61,617 nt of DNA from Nitriliruptoria bacterium (GCA_003553565.1 PWER01000068.1:1-61617); one strand, 5' to 3'. Shown: positions 9,122-17,855, numbered from the stretch's first letter. Program-made: numbers and translations. Notes: generated from the sequence alone by a model not told the origin.

Positions 9122-10910
9122 AGTGCCCGTGACCTCACCACGTGCGCCCCATGCCGCCGCAGCCCTCGGCCAGGGCACCCGCGCTCGGATCCGCGAGCAC
9201 CTGGACGCGCTGTACCCGCCCGCCTCGGCCGGCAGGACCTGGCAGCGCCTGTGCGAGCGGCTCGATCGCTTCCTGGAGCTGCACCCGCCCGAGCCTGTCG
9301 CCGAGCCCTTCGACGAGACCGACGTCATGGTGATCGCCTACGGCGACATGGTGCGGGCCGAGGGTGAGGCGCCCCTGCAGACGCTGCGGGGCTTCCTCGA
9401 TGACCACTTCGGCGACCTGGTCTCGGGGGTCCATCTGCTACCCATCCACCCCTACACCTCCGACGACGGCTTCAGCGTCGCCGACTTCGACCGGGTCGAT
9501 CCGCGGCTGGGGGACTGGGATGACGTCACCGCCTACCGGCCCGACTACGACCTCATGCTCGACGCGGTGGTCAACCACGTGTCGGCCTCCCACCCGTGGT
9601 TCCGGGCGTGGGTCGCCGGTGATCCGAGCTACGCCGACTTCTTCATCGACGTCGATCCCAGCACCGACCTGTCACGGGTGACACGACCCCGCACCTCGCC
9701 GCTGCTGACCCCGGTGGAGACCGCCCACGGCACCGCGCACGTGTGGACCACCTTCAGCGCCGACCAGGTGGACCTGAACTTCGCCAACCCCGAGGTGCTG
9801 CTGGCGGTCACCGACGTGCTGCTGCACTATCTGTCGGCTGGTGCGACGCGGCTGCGCCTGGACGCCATCGCCTTCCTGTGGAAGGAGATCGGGACCAGCT
9901 GCATCCACCTGCCCCAGACCCACGAGGTGGTGCGGCTGTGGCGCACCATCGTCGACGCGGTCGCGCCCGGCACGCTGATCGTGACCGAGACGAACGTGCC
10001 CCAGGATGAGAACGTGCGCTACTTCGGCGACGGCACCGACGAGGCGCACATGGTCTACCAGTTCCCGCTGGCGCCGCTGGTGCTGCACGCCTTCCACAAG
10101 CGGGACGCGCGGACGCTGCGCCTGTGGCTGGAGAGCCTGCGCACGCCGAGCCCCGTGGCGACGTTCCTGAACTTCCTGGGCTGCCACGACGGGATCGGCA
10201 TGCGTCCGGTCGAGCGGATCCTGCCGCGCCAGGACATCTACGAGCTGGTCAATCGCGTGCAGGCCCACGGCGGTGGGGTCAGCCTGCGAGCGCACGCCGA
10301 CGGGTCCTCGAGCCCCTACGAGCTGAACACCACCTACTTCGACGCGCTGAGCAACCCGCTGGCCGGCGAGACGATGGAGTCCCAGGTCGCCCGGTTCATG
10401 AGCGCGCACGCGGTGCTGCTGGCTCTGGCCGGGATGCCTGCTGTGTACTTCCACAGCCTGGTGGGCTCGCGCAACTGGCGCGAGGGGATGGCCAAGACCG
10501 GCAAGCTGCGCACCATCAACCGCGAGCGCCTCGACCGCGACGCGCTCGAGGCCGAGATCGCCGACCCTTTGAGCCTGCGCCGCGCCGTGGTGGACCGCTG
10601 GCGCCCGCGGCTGGCCGCTCGCCGCGCCCACCCCGCGTTCCATCCCGGGGCCGAGCAGCGGCTGCCGTCAGTCGATCCCGGGCTGCTGGTGGTGGACCGC
10701 GAGGCGCGCGAGGCCGGCGACCGCGTGCTGTGCGTGCACAACCTCACCGACGAGCCCCGCACGCTCACGCTCGACGAGCGTGCCGGCCTGCCCGCCCGCA
10801 CGCGCCTGGCGGCGCTGGTCAGCAAGCTCGAGGTCACCACCGACGCGCGCGGCGGGCTGTCGCTGGTCGTCCCACCCAATGGGGTGGGCTGGTTCCACGT
10901 GCCTACGTGA
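9117..10910 (+). CDS. GH13_18 sugar phosphorylase, likely glucosylglycerate phosphorylase
   Basis: About 597 residues of the GH13 subfamily that contains sucrose phosphorylase and glucosylglycerate phosphorylase (E. coli YcjM type). The catalytic set is visible: nucleophile Asp in LRLDAIAFLWKE, acid/base Glu in VTETNVPQDEN and transition-state Asp in CHDGIGMRPVER. The long blocks VTRPRTSPLLTP, WTTFSADQVDLNFANPEVLL, GTSCIHLPQTHE and GDGTDEAHMVYQFPL resemble my recollection of YcjM-type enzymes more closely than that of classical sucrose phosphorylases. Expected reaction: glucosylglycerate plus phosphate to glucose-1-phosphate plus glycerate. The convergent neighbour is gpgS, which makes the phosphorylated precursor of this substrate and strongly supports the assignment. 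Start: ATG 9117 with GGAG 5 nt upstream; GTG 9129 just after a TATGGT box is the alternative. Sucrose or glucosylglycerol as substrate cannot be excluded. Confidence 0.85.
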   Translation: MVVPVTSPRAPHAAAALGQGTRARIREHLDALYPPASAGRTWQRLCERLDRFLELHPPEPVAEPFDETDVMVIAYGDMVRAEGEAPLQTLRGFLDDHFGDLVSGVHLLPIHPYTSDDGFSVADFDRVDPRLGDWDDVTAYRPDYDLMLDAVVNHVSASHPWFRAWVAGDPSYADFFIDVDPSTDLSRVTRPRTSPLLTPVETAHGTAHVWTTFSADQVDLNFANPEVLLAVTDVLLHYLSAGATRLRLDAIAFLWKEIGTSCIHLPQTHEVVRLWRTIVDAVAPGTLIVTETNVPQDENVRYFGDGTDEAHMVYQFPLAPLVLHAFHKRDARTLRLWLESLRTPSPVATFLNFLGCHDGIGMRPVERILPRQDIYELVNRVQAHGGGVSLRAHADGSSSPYELNTTYFDALSNPLAGETMESQVARFMSAHAVLLALAGMPAVYFHSLVGSRNWREGMAKTGKLRTINRERLDRDALEAEIADPLSLRRAVVDRWRPRLAARRAHPAFHPGAEQRLPSVDPGLLVVDREAREAGDRVLCVHNLTDEPRTLTLDERAGLPARTRLAALVSKLEVTTDARGGLSLVVPPNGVGWFHVPT

Positions 10911-10959
10911 GCACCGCCGCGCCGCCGCGCCGCTGGGCGACCCAGCCGGCGCCGGGCGG

Positions 10960-11907
10960 TCACCGCAGCGTCGCCATCGGGGGCCGCTCCAGCACACCGA
11001 CGTCGTGGCCCACCGGGTGGGTGCCCTCGGCATCGCGGGAGAACTGCAGCAGCTGGGTGGGCAGCGCGTCGGCGTGCAGGCGCCCCTCGGCGGCCAGCCG
11101 CCGCGCTGCGGTCTGCAGGATGCCCCCGGCCATGCGCCCCAGCGCCTCGAGCGGCTGGTTGTGGTGGATGCGCTCCTCGACGTCGACCTGGGCGATGGCC
11201 TCGGCGCCGGCGTGGTGCAGCGTGTCCACGAGCATGCCGAGCTCCACGCCGTAGCCCGTCACGAACGGGATGGCCTCCAGCAACGACCGCCGGCCCGCGT
11301 ACTCCCCGGCCAGCGGTTGCACCAGCCCTGCCAGCTCTGGCCAGAAGAGGTTCAGCAGCGGGCGGGCGCACAGCTCGGTGACGCGCCCACCTCCCGAGGT
11401 CTGGCGCTCGTCGCCCACCTGCAGCGGCCGCTCGTAGAAGGCCTTCACGAGCTGGACGTCCGGGTCGGCGAGCAGCGGGCCGAGCAGCCCGACGACGAAC
11501 CGCGGGTCGGGGTTGTGGATGTCGGCATCCACGAAGCACACCACGTCGCCTTCGGTGACCGCCAGGCTGCGCCACAGCGCGTCGCCCTTGCCCTGTGGCC
11601 GGCCGTGCTCGGCGAGCACCGCGCCGTCGGCCACCACGCGCGCGCCAGCGGCCTCGGCGCGCGCCGTCGTGTCGTCCTCCGAGGCGCCGTCGAGCACCAC
11701 CACCTCATCGACCAGGTCCGGCACCAGCGCCCGACAGGCGGCGACGACGCCGCCCACCGTCGCTGACTCGTTGCGCGCCGGTATGACCACGCTGACGGTG
11801 GTGCCCTGCTCGGCGCGTCGCGCCGCGAGCGCATCGCGGTCCAGCTCGGCAGCGCGCCAGGTGCGGCGCGCGAACCATGCGGTGGCGCTCGTGTCGGAGG
11901 CGCTCAT
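10960..11907 (-). CDS. gpgS: Glucosyl-3-phosphoglycerate synthase (GT81)
   Basis: Protein of 315 residues that transfers glucose from an NDP-glucose donor to 3-phosphoglycerate, the first step towards glucosylglycerate (a compatible solute and a primer of polymethylated glucose lipopolysaccharides in mycobacteria). The GT-A fold starts at about residue 37 with TVSVVIPARNESATVG. The donor/metal DxD motif is VDADIHNPDPRF. Family-specific blocks LVKAFYERP, QPLAGEYAGRRSLLEAIPF and VTGYGVELGMLVDTL follow. ATG 11907 is used; a TAGGAT box (11975-11980) lies about 70 nt upstream and overlaps the stop of the cupredoxin gene. It converges on the glucosylglycerate phosphorylase gene, giving synthesis and recycling side by side. 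The phosphatase (GpgP) step is not adjacent. Confidence 0.92.
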   Translation of the reverse strand: MSASDTSATAWFARRTWRAAELDRDALAARRAEQGTTVSVVIPARNESATVGGVVAACRALVPDLVDEVVVLDGASEDDTTARAEAAGARVVADGAVLAEHGRPQGKGDALWRSLAVTEGDVVCFVDADIHNPDPRFVVGLLGPLLADPDVQLVKAFYERPLQVGDERQTSGGGRVTELCARPLLNLFWPELAGLVQPLAGEYAGRRSLLEAIPFVTGYGVELGMLVDTLHHAGAEAIAQVDVEERIHHNQPLEALGRMAGGILQTAARRLAAEGRLHADALPTQLLQFSRDAEGTHPVGHDVGVLERPPMATLR

Positions 11908-11974
11908 GGTGCGTCCATCGGGTCGACGGGGCGGGTCCCCGGCCGAGGGGCCCGCGCGGGCGGTGCGGCGCGCG

Positions 11975-11980
11975 ATCCTA
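11975..11980 (-). promoter_or_regulatory. Possible -10 box of gpgS
   Basis: TAGGAT on the minus strand, overlapping the stop codon of the upstream cupredoxin gene and 67 nt before the gpgS ATG. It would give gpgS its own promoter. Confidence 0.3.
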
Positions 11981-12604
11981 CTCGAAGACGATCTCGCCGT
12001 TCATGGTGGCCTCGTGGCCGGGGATGTCGCAGTAGAAGTAGTACTCCCCCGGTGGGATCTCGTACTCCTCGAAGTCGATCTCGCCGCCGTCTGCCTCGAC
12101 GCGCACGTCGAGCTCGTCGATCACCACGTTGTGCTCGACGTTGCCGATGTTGTCGATGGCGATCACGTTCTCGCTGGCCTCGGCGGTCTCGGGAGCCGAC
12201 TCCCAGAAGTTGTCGTCGGCCACGAACACCAGGGCGTCGTCGGGGATGGCGTCGTCGTCCTCGGTGTCGGGCTCCTCTTCGGGAGGCTCGTCGGCGGCAG
12301 GCTCCTCCTCTAGGTCGCGGGGCCCGGCGAGGAAGGCCACGACCCCGGCCAGCGCCACGGCCACGAGGCTGCCGGCCAGCGCCGTGCCCAGGGCTCGGCC
12401 GGAGATGCGGCGGTCCTGCCCGAAGGTCGCCGACAGGAACAGGATGTAGCCGGCTACCGCCACGGCGACCACCAGCGCAGCCGGGCCCGGGATGGCCAGG
12501 AAGACCATCCACAGGCCGAACAGGATCACCGCCATGACCCCCAAGACAGCCAGCAGCATCACCAGCGGTCGCCCGATCGTCTGGCGGAAGGGGGACTGCT
12601 CCAT
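11978..12604 (-). CDS. Membrane-anchored azurin-like cupredoxin
   Basis: Protein of 208 residues with three hydrophobic helices (about 11-37, 40-60 and 71-93), then an acidic linker (98-123) and a C-terminal cupredoxin domain (124-208). The type I copper ligands are visible: His158 (NVEHNVVI), then Cys192, His197 and Met201 in YCDIPGHEATM. The Cys-x4-His-x3-Met spacing is that of azurin. It probably faces the outside and carries single electrons. It is the last gene of the ctaC-D-E-F-G run: ATG 12604 (GAGGAG upstream) is 23 nt after the ctaG stop. This suggests it donates electrons to, or accepts them near, the caa3 oxidase, although a copper-handling role is also possible. The three-helix anchor fused to a cupredoxin is unusual compared with soluble azurins or lipoprotein cupredoxins. 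Confidence 0.8.
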   Translation of the reverse strand: MEQSPFRQTIGRPLVMLLAVLGVMAVILFGLWMVFLAIPGPAALVVAVAVAGYILFLSATFGQDRRISGRALGTALAGSLVAVALAGVVAFLAGPRDLEEEPAADEPPEEEPDTEDDDAIPDDALVFVADDNFWESAPETAEASENVIAIDNIGNVEHNVVIDELDVRVEADGGEIDFEEYEIPPGEYYFYCDIPGHEATMNGEIVFE

Positions 12605-12627
12605 GAGTGAGGGCTCCTCGTCGCGTG

Positions 12628-13482
12628 CTAGCGGTCGTCGTCGCGGAAGGCGCTCGCCTGGGCGGCGCGGATCTCGGGCTCGAGATCCTGCCAGTACAGC
12701 GGGTCGGGGGCGCCGGTGTGCTGCTCGGTCCACCAGCGGTGGAACAGCACCGCCGCGCAGCTCCACAGCAGCGCACCGCCGCCGAGCTGCGCGATGGCGC
12801 CGGCGAGGCTTGCGTCCATCACCGGGTCGAGGCCCGGGACCAGGCCGGCGGCCTCGGCGTAGGATCCGGGGGCGCTCACCGAGGAGAAGGTCAGCACCGC
12901 GCCGGGCAGCACCACCAGCAGCGCGAGCCCACCGAGGTAGCCGATGCGCGCGGGGTAGGTCGCGTGGGGCACCTCGGGCAGAGGGCTGGCGATCGGCCAC
13001 CACAGCAGCGTGCCGGACAGCACCAGGCCGAGACGGGCGAGGTGCCCCAGCGGATCGCCAGCCTCCAGCAGCAGCAGGGTGGCCAGCTGGATCGCCGCCA
13101 GCGTCATCACGGCCGCGAGGAACGCCACCGGCGGGCGGGTCAGGGCACGGGCGAGCGCGAGGCGGCGCCCGCGCCCGATCGCCAGGCGCCACAGCCAGGC
13201 GGGTGTGCCCACCACCAAAAGCGGGGGCACGACCAGCACCAGCACGAAGTGCTGCAGGGCTTGGAGGCTCAGCAGCCGCGGCGCCCCGATGACCCCGAGC
13301 GCTGCCAGGAGCAGCGCGAACGCAGCGGCGGTCACCCACCGCTGCATCGGGCTCGTGGCCCGCGCGCCGGGCGCGTGCTGCGGCGCCAGCAGCCGCAGGG
13401 TCACGCACCGGGCCGCGTACAGCGCCACGAGCACCGCCACCGCGGTCGGAGCGGGCGAGAGGATCTCGGGGAGTCCGGGCAT
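12628..13482 (-). CDS. ctaG: CtaG-type cytochrome c oxidase assembly factor
   Basis: Integral membrane protein of 284 residues with about seven hydrophobic segments, matching the caa3-type CtaG family (Bacillus CtaG; not the Cox11 family that shares the name). The first helix is LSPAPTAVAVLVALYAAR. The conserved loop and helix 'LSLQALQHFVLVLVVPPLL' contains the family His, and LVGTPAW-like (VVGTPAWLWRLAIG) and LWWPIASPLP segments follow. The protein is required for assembly of functional caa3 oxidase, with a proposed role in metal insertion. It lies between ctaF (19-nt gap) and the cupredoxin gene on the same strand, so it is part of the cta operon. The C-terminal ~45 residues (WWTEQHTGAPDPLYWQDLE...) are cytoplasmic-looking and charged. 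Confidence 0.85.
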   Translation of the reverse strand: MPGLPEILSPAPTAVAVLVALYAARCVTLRLLAPQHAPGARATSPMQRWVTAAAFALLLAALGVIGAPRLLSLQALQHFVLVLVVPPLLVVGTPAWLWRLAIGRGRRLALARALTRPPVAFLAAVMTLAAIQLATLLLLEAGDPLGHLARLGLVLSGTLLWWPIASPLPEVPHATYPARIGYLGGLALLVVLPGAVLTFSSVSAPGSYAEAAGLVPGLDPVMDASLAGAIAQLGGGALLWSCAAVLFHRWWTEQHTGAPDPLYWQDLEPEIRAAQASAFRDDDR

Positions 13483-13501
13483 GGTCCCAGGGGGTCGAGG
13501 C

Positions 13502-13831
13502 TCAGGTCAGCGTGATCAGGGCGACGATGCCGTAGAGCACGCCGGCGAAGATCAGACCGATGATGAACAGGCGGTTGAGGACCGGCCGATCGAAGCGCAG
13601 GTGCATGAACCACAGCACCACCAGCACGAACTTCAGGATGGTGAGGATGATCAGCCCGGGGATCGTCACCGAGGCGGCCATTCCGGCCTGCCCGGCGTAG
13701 TACAGGCCGATCTCCACCGCGGTCAGCACCGCGAGGATCGCAGCGATCTGCCAGTACTCCCCGGTCGAGGGGGGGTACTGGTGCTGGCCCTGCTGGTCCT
13801 GCTCCTGCTGGGCGTCGTGGGTGTCGGTCAT
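13502..13831 (-). CDS. ctaF: Cytochrome c oxidase subunit IV (prokaryotic type)
   Basis: Protein of 109 residues with three membrane helices (about 26-46, 50-73 and 86-108) and the typical subunit IV motif TILKFVLVVLWFMHLRFD. The short Gln-rich N-terminus (DAQQEQDQQGQHQYPP) is cytoplasmic or disordered. It is the small structural subunit of the caa3-type oxidase, found next to subunit III as in Bacillus ctaCDEF. ATG 13831 is the only good start. It is co-transcribed with ctaE (73-nt gap) and ctaG (19-nt gap). Confidence 0.88.
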   Translation of the reverse strand: MTDTHDAQQEQDQQGQHQYPPSTGEYWQIAAILAVLTAVEIGLYYAGQAGMAASVTIPGLIILTILKFVLVVLWFMHLRFDRPVLNRLFIIGLIFAGVLYGIVALITLT

Positions 13832-13904
13832 GCCTGCGTCTGCCTTCCTCGCTGCCTCGGCTGGCTGGCAGTGGCTGGCCGCGGCGCCGCGCCGGCGAGC
13901 GGCC

Positions 13905-14513
13905 TCACGTGACCAGGTCCACCGGGATCAGGTACACGACCGTGAAGATGATGATCCAGATGATGTCGACGAAGTGCCAGTACAGGCCGACGTTCTCCAC
14001 GGCGTTGGTGCCCTGGCCATCGGCGCGGATGCGGCCGGTGAACGACATGAACCACAGCGTCCCGAGCATGAGCACGCCGACGGCGACGTGGACCTTGTGG
14101 AACGAGGTGAGCACGTAGAACGACGTCGAGAACGCGCTGGTGGTCAGCCCGAGGCCGTCCTGCTGCACGAACAGGGTGAACTCGTAGAGCTGGCCGCCGA
14201 GGAACACCAGGCCCATCAGCGCGGTGGCCAGCGTCCACGTGCGGAAGCGCCGCAGGTCCCCGTCCTGCATGCCGGCCAGCGCCAAGACCATGGCCAGCGA
14301 GCTCATGAGCAGGATGAACGTCGACACCGAGGTGAAGGGGATGTCGAAGACCTCGGGTCCTGGGCCGTCCGCGGTGCGCGGCACGTAGACCAGGTAGACG
14401 GTGATGAACGCGCCGAAGAAGAGGAGCTCGGAGCCAAGGAAGGCCCACATCCCCATCTTCTCGTTGCTGACGTTGAAGTTGGTCTGCGGCGCGTGTGCGG
14501 TCTCGGTCGCCAT
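13905..14513 (-). CDS. ctaE: Cytochrome c oxidase subunit III
   Basis: Protein of 202 residues with five predicted membrane helices, the short bacterial form of subunit III. Landmarks are KMGMWAFLGSELLFFGAF near the N-terminus (family Glu in the first helix pair), GGQLYEFTLF, FYVLTSFHKVHVAVG and GLYWHFVDIIWIIIFTVVY at the C-terminus. It stabilises proton uptake and the subunit I active site in heme-copper oxidases. ATG 14513 fits the known N-terminal length (MATETAHAPQTNFNVSNEK). It sits 53 nt downstream of ctaD in the cta operon. Confidence 0.92.
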   Translation of the reverse strand: MATETAHAPQTNFNVSNEKMGMWAFLGSELLFFGAFITVYLVYVPRTADGPGPEVFDIPFTSVSTFILLMSSLAMVLALAGMQDGDLRRFRTWTLATALMGLVFLGGQLYEFTLFVQQDGLGLTTSAFSTSFYVLTSFHKVHVAVGVLMLGTLWFMSFTGRIRADGQGTNAVENVGLYWHFVDIIWIIIFTVVYLIPVDLVT

Positions 14514-14566
14514 CGTCGCTGGCTCCGGTCCTCGATCTGGCGGGTTGGGACGGGGTGCGGGCGGAC

Positions 14567-16498
14567 CTAGGGCTCCACCGGTTCGGCCACGTCGTCCGGC
14601 TCGGGCTCGGTGACGGGCTCGTTGCCCCACGCCACCCCGGCGAAGAGCATCAGGGCGATGCCACCGCCGATCACCGGCCAGCTGTCCATCACCACGCCCC
14701 AGCTGGCCACCGGCAGCCCGATGGCCAGCACCAGCGGCCACCAGGACGGGTCGGGCAGGTGGATGTGCTCGCTGTCGGCCTCGCCCTGCTCGTGGTCCGA
14801 CGAGGCGCCGGCAGGCACCGGGCGCGGGATCTCCTCATCGGTGTACTTGCGGTGCCACAGCTCGTCCCGGGCGGAGATGGTGGGCACCACGTCCCAGTTG
14901 TGCTGGGGCGGCGGGGAGCTGGTCAGCCACTCGACCGTCCGAGCATCCCACGGGTCGCTGGGGGCCTCGGGCCCCTTGCGCGCCGACCACACGAGGTTGA
15001 TGACGAACAGCAGGACCGCCAAGGCGATGAGGAACCCCCCGATGGTCGACACGAGGTTCCACAGGTCCCACCCCATGCCGGGCGGATAGGTGTAGTAGCG
15101 ACGCGGCATGCCCTCGAGCCCGAGGATGTGCTGGGGGCCGAAGGCGAGGTTGAACCCGATCAGCTGGATCCAGAAGTGGGCCTGGCCCAGGCGCTCGTTG
15201 TACATGCGCCCGAAGACCTTCGGGAACCAGTAGTAGGTGCCGGCGAACAGCCCGAACACCGAGCCGCCGAACAGCACGTAGTGGAAGTGGGCCACCACGT
15301 AGTAGGTCTCGTGCTGCTGGGCGTTGTGCGGGACGATCGCGTGGGTCACACCGGACAGCCCGCCGATGGTGAACATCGCCACCAGCCCGATGCTGAACAG
15401 CATCGGCACGCGGTAGCGCAGCGACCCGAACCAGATGGTGCCCAGCCAGTTGAAGATCTTGATGCCGGTGGGCACCGCGATGAACATCGTGGTGAGACCG
15501 AAGGCGGCGTTGGCCACCGGGCCCAGGCCCGAGGTGAACATGTGGTGCGCCCACACGCCGAACCCGAGGAACCCGATCGCCACGCCGCTGAACACCACGG
15601 CCGCGTAGCCGAACAGCGGCTTGCGGCTGAACGTCGGCAGGATCTCCGAGACGATCCCGAAGGCGGGCAGGATCAGGATGTAGACCTCGGGGTGGCCGAA
15701 CAGCCAGAACAGGTGCTGCCACAGGATCGGCTCGCCGCCGGCGCCAGGTCGGAAGAAGTTGCCGCCGTAGCCGGCGTCGAACATCAGCTGCCACAGCGCC
15801 ACGCCGATGATCGGCATGGCGAACAGCATCAGGAACGACACGACGAGGGTCATCCAGGCGAACACCGGCATGCGCATGAACGTCATGCCCGGCGCGCGCA
15901 TGTTCAGGGTCGTGGTGATGAAGTTGACCGCGCTTGCCAGCGAGGCGATCCCCGCGATCTGGATGCTCAAGGAGTAGAACAGCATCCGGTTGCTCTGCAC
16001 GCCCCCCTCCAGCGTGTAGCCGGCGGGGTCGGCGCCCACCTCCTGGATCGGGGCGTAGTTGACCCAGCTCGTGTCGGGATAGCCGCCGAAGAACACGGCC
16101 GAGTACAGGAAGATGCCGCCACTCACGAACACCCACAGGCTCAGCGCGTTCAGCCGGGGGAAGGCCACGTCGCGCGCGCCGATAAGCAGCGGCAGCAGGT
16201 AGTTGAAGAAGGCGGCGCTCAACGGCATGACCGCGAAGAAGATCATGGTCACGCCGTGCATCGTGAACATCTGGCTGTAGACGTCGGAGTCGAGCACCTG
16301 CGCCTCGGGCGTGGCCAGCTGCAGGCGCAGCAGCAGCGCCTCGATGCCGGCGGCCATGAAGAAGATCATGGCCGCGACGAAGTACATGATCCCGATCCGC
16401 TTGTGATCGGTGGTGGTCAGCCAGCCCTTGATGCCCGCGGTGGAGGAGGGGCGCTGGAAGAGTCCGGTGCGACGCTGCTGGTCGTCGACGGCGCTCAT
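14567..16498 (-). CDS. ctaD: Cytochrome c oxidase subunit I (A-type) with C-terminal extension
   Basis: Protein of 643 residues; the catalytic heme a/a3-CuB subunit. Ligands seen: His81 and His406 (heme a), His404 (heme a3), and His269, His318 and His319 (CuB). Proton-path residues are Asp110 (ARDVAFPRLN), Glu271 in the GHPEVY motif (with Tyr273 for the His-Tyr crosslink) and Lys347 (PTGIKIFNW), so this is an A1-type pump. After the canonical core (to about 535), a hydrophilic tail (540-570, WHRKYTDEEIPRPVP) leads to two extra hydrophobic segments (about 578-625) and an acidic end. These add membrane helices beyond the usual twelve, as in Bacillus-type subunit I. ATG 16498; it follows ctaC by 34 nt. 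Confidence 0.95.
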   Translation of the reverse strand: MSAVDDQQRRTGLFQRPSSTAGIKGWLTTTDHKRIGIMYFVAAMIFFMAAGIEALLLRLQLATPEAQVLDSDVYSQMFTMHGVTMIFFAVMPLSAAFFNYLLPLLIGARDVAFPRLNALSLWVFVSGGIFLYSAVFFGGYPDTSWVNYAPIQEVGADPAGYTLEGGVQSNRMLFYSLSIQIAGIASLASAVNFITTTLNMRAPGMTFMRMPVFAWMTLVVSFLMLFAMPIIGVALWQLMFDAGYGGNFFRPGAGGEPILWQHLFWLFGHPEVYILILPAFGIVSEILPTFSRKPLFGYAAVVFSGVAIGFLGFGVWAHHMFTSGLGPVANAAFGLTTMFIAVPTGIKIFNWLGTIWFGSLRYRVPMLFSIGLVAMFTIGGLSGVTHAIVPHNAQQHETYYVVAHFHYVLFGGSVFGLFAGTYYWFPKVFGRMYNERLGQAHFWIQLIGFNLAFGPQHILGLEGMPRRYYTYPPGMGWDLWNLVSTIGGFLIALAVLLFVINLVWSARKGPEAPSDPWDARTVEWLTSSPPPQHNWDVVPTISARDELWHRKYTDEEIPRPVPAGASSDHEQGEADSEHIHLPDPSWWPLVLAIGLPVASWGVVMDSWPVIGGGIALMLFAGVAWGNEPVTEPEPDDVAEPVEP

Positions 16499-16532
16499 GG
16501 GTGCTGCTCCCGGTCGTGGCGTCGGTGGTGGG

Positions 16533-17630
16533 TCAGTCGAGGGTGCGCAGGTAGCTGATCAGGTCGTCGATCTCGTCATCGGTGAGATCGGGGAAGGGCT
16601 GCATCTGCGAGCCCGGCTTCTCGGCGGGGGAGTTGCGGATCCAGTCGGCGAGCTGCTCGTCGTCCTCGACGTCGAAGATGGCGCCGCCGTACTCCGGGCG
16701 GCTGTTGAAGTGGGTCAGGTCGGGGCCGATGCGGATCCCCTGGTTGTCGGGGTGACCGTCGATGTTGTGGCAGGACACGCAGTTCACCCCGAACAGCTCC
16801 TCACCGCGGGCCGCGGCGCTGTCCTCGCCCTCGAACGACTCGGCCTCCTGGCTCTGCTCTGCGACCCACTGCTCGTACTCGTCGGGCTCCACGGCGTTGA
16901 CGCGGATGCGCATGTTGGCGTGGCTCAGCCCGCAGAACTCCGCGCAGTTGCCGAGGTAGCGCCCCGGCTCGTCGGCCTGGATGGTCAGGAAGCGGTCCGA
17001 GCCGGGCATGTACTGCTTCTTGCCGGCCAGCCGCGGCACCCAGAAGGAGTGCAGCACCAGCTGGTCCTGCTCGGGATCGGGCTGCACCGAGCCGTCGGGC
17101 ATCTCGTACTCGGGCGTGCCGTCCAGGTGCAGGTGCACGGGCGTATCGACCGGCACGGTGATCTCGTTGGCGGTGAAGAAGCCCTCGTCGGGGTACTCGA
17201 ACTGCCACCAGTACTGCTTGCCGACCACGGTCACGTCGAGGCGCTCATCCACGGGCGGCTCGCCGTCCAGCTCGAAGATGGTGGTCACGGTCGGCACCGC
17301 GATGACCGCCAGGATCAGCGCCGGGATGACCGTCCAGAGGATCTCCAGGCGGGTGTTGCCCTCGATCTGCTTGGGCATCTCGCCCGTGCCGCGGTCACGG
17401 AAGCGGATGACGGCGAAGATGATCAACCCCTGCACCAGGATGAAGACCACGACCGCGATGGGAAACACCAGTCGCCACAGGTCGTCCTGGGCCCGGGCGA
17501 TGGGACCGTCGGGACTGAGCGCGTCGAGCGGGCGCTCCTCGATGTCGGTGCCGCCGCAGGCCGCCAGCAGCGCCACCAGACCGATCAGCAGCAGGGACCG
17601 CAGCGCCACCGCGCGCCGCCTGGCCGTCAT
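16533..17630 (-). CDS. ctaC: Cytochrome c oxidase subunit II with fused cytochrome c (caa3 type)
   Basis: Lipoprotein of 365 residues. A signal peptide ends in the lipobox LLAAC (Cys25). Two membrane helices (about 52-77 and 97-118) follow. The CuA cupredoxin domain carries ligands His194 (HSFWVP), Cys229, Cys233, His237 and Met240 (NCAEFCGLSHANM). A C-terminal cytochrome c domain has a CVSCH heme site (284-288) and axial Met343 (SQMQPFP). The fused cytochrome marks a caa3 oxidase, which takes electrons directly from the bc complex or a mobile carrier. That differs from mycobacterial subunit II, which lacks the heme domain. ATG 17630 is followed by a normal signal. It is the first gene of the operon; the promoter is probably in the 357-nt divergent spacer. 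Confidence 0.95.
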   Translation of the reverse strand: MTARRRAVALRSLLLIGLVALLAACGGTDIEERPLDALSPDGPIARAQDDLWRLVFPIAVVVFILVQGLIIFAVIRFRDRGTGEMPKQIEGNTRLEILWTVIPALILAVIAVPTVTTIFELDGEPPVDERLDVTVVGKQYWWQFEYPDEGFFTANEITVPVDTPVHLHLDGTPEYEMPDGSVQPDPEQDQLVLHSFWVPRLAGKKQYMPGSDRFLTIQADEPGRYLGNCAEFCGLSHANMRIRVNAVEPDEYEQWVAEQSQEAESFEGEDSAAARGEELFGVNCVSCHNIDGHPDNQGIRIGPDLTHFNSRPEYGGAIFDVEDDEQLADWIRNSPAEKPGSQMQPFPDLTDDEIDDLISYLRTLD

Positions 17631-17777
17631 CGCTCCTCCTGTCAGGGCTCCTCCGCGGTCACCGCAACCCCGTGCCGGGACAAGGCGTCCCCGCGAGGTT
17701 GGCCTGGTCAGGGACCACCGTCCTGTCGAGCCGGGACCAGCACGTTGGGTGGCAGGACCCTGTTGCTCGTGGTCGGC

Positions 17778-17783
17778 AGGCTA
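17778..17783 (-). promoter_or_regulatory. Possible -10 box of the cta operon
   Basis: TAGCCT on the minus strand, 147 nt before the ctaC ATG. No -35 match is seen. Confidence 0.3.
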
Positions 17784-17855
17784 GCCGTGCGAGGCGCGCC
17801 CGGCTGGTGCCGAGTGACAGTGTTCCACGTCGAGCCACGGATGCCCAAACGGCCC

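Noticed and set aside
17830-17845. Sequence TGTTCCACGTCGAGCC resembling a parS site
   Set aside because: Five of sixteen positions differ from the parS consensus and the second half does not mirror the first.
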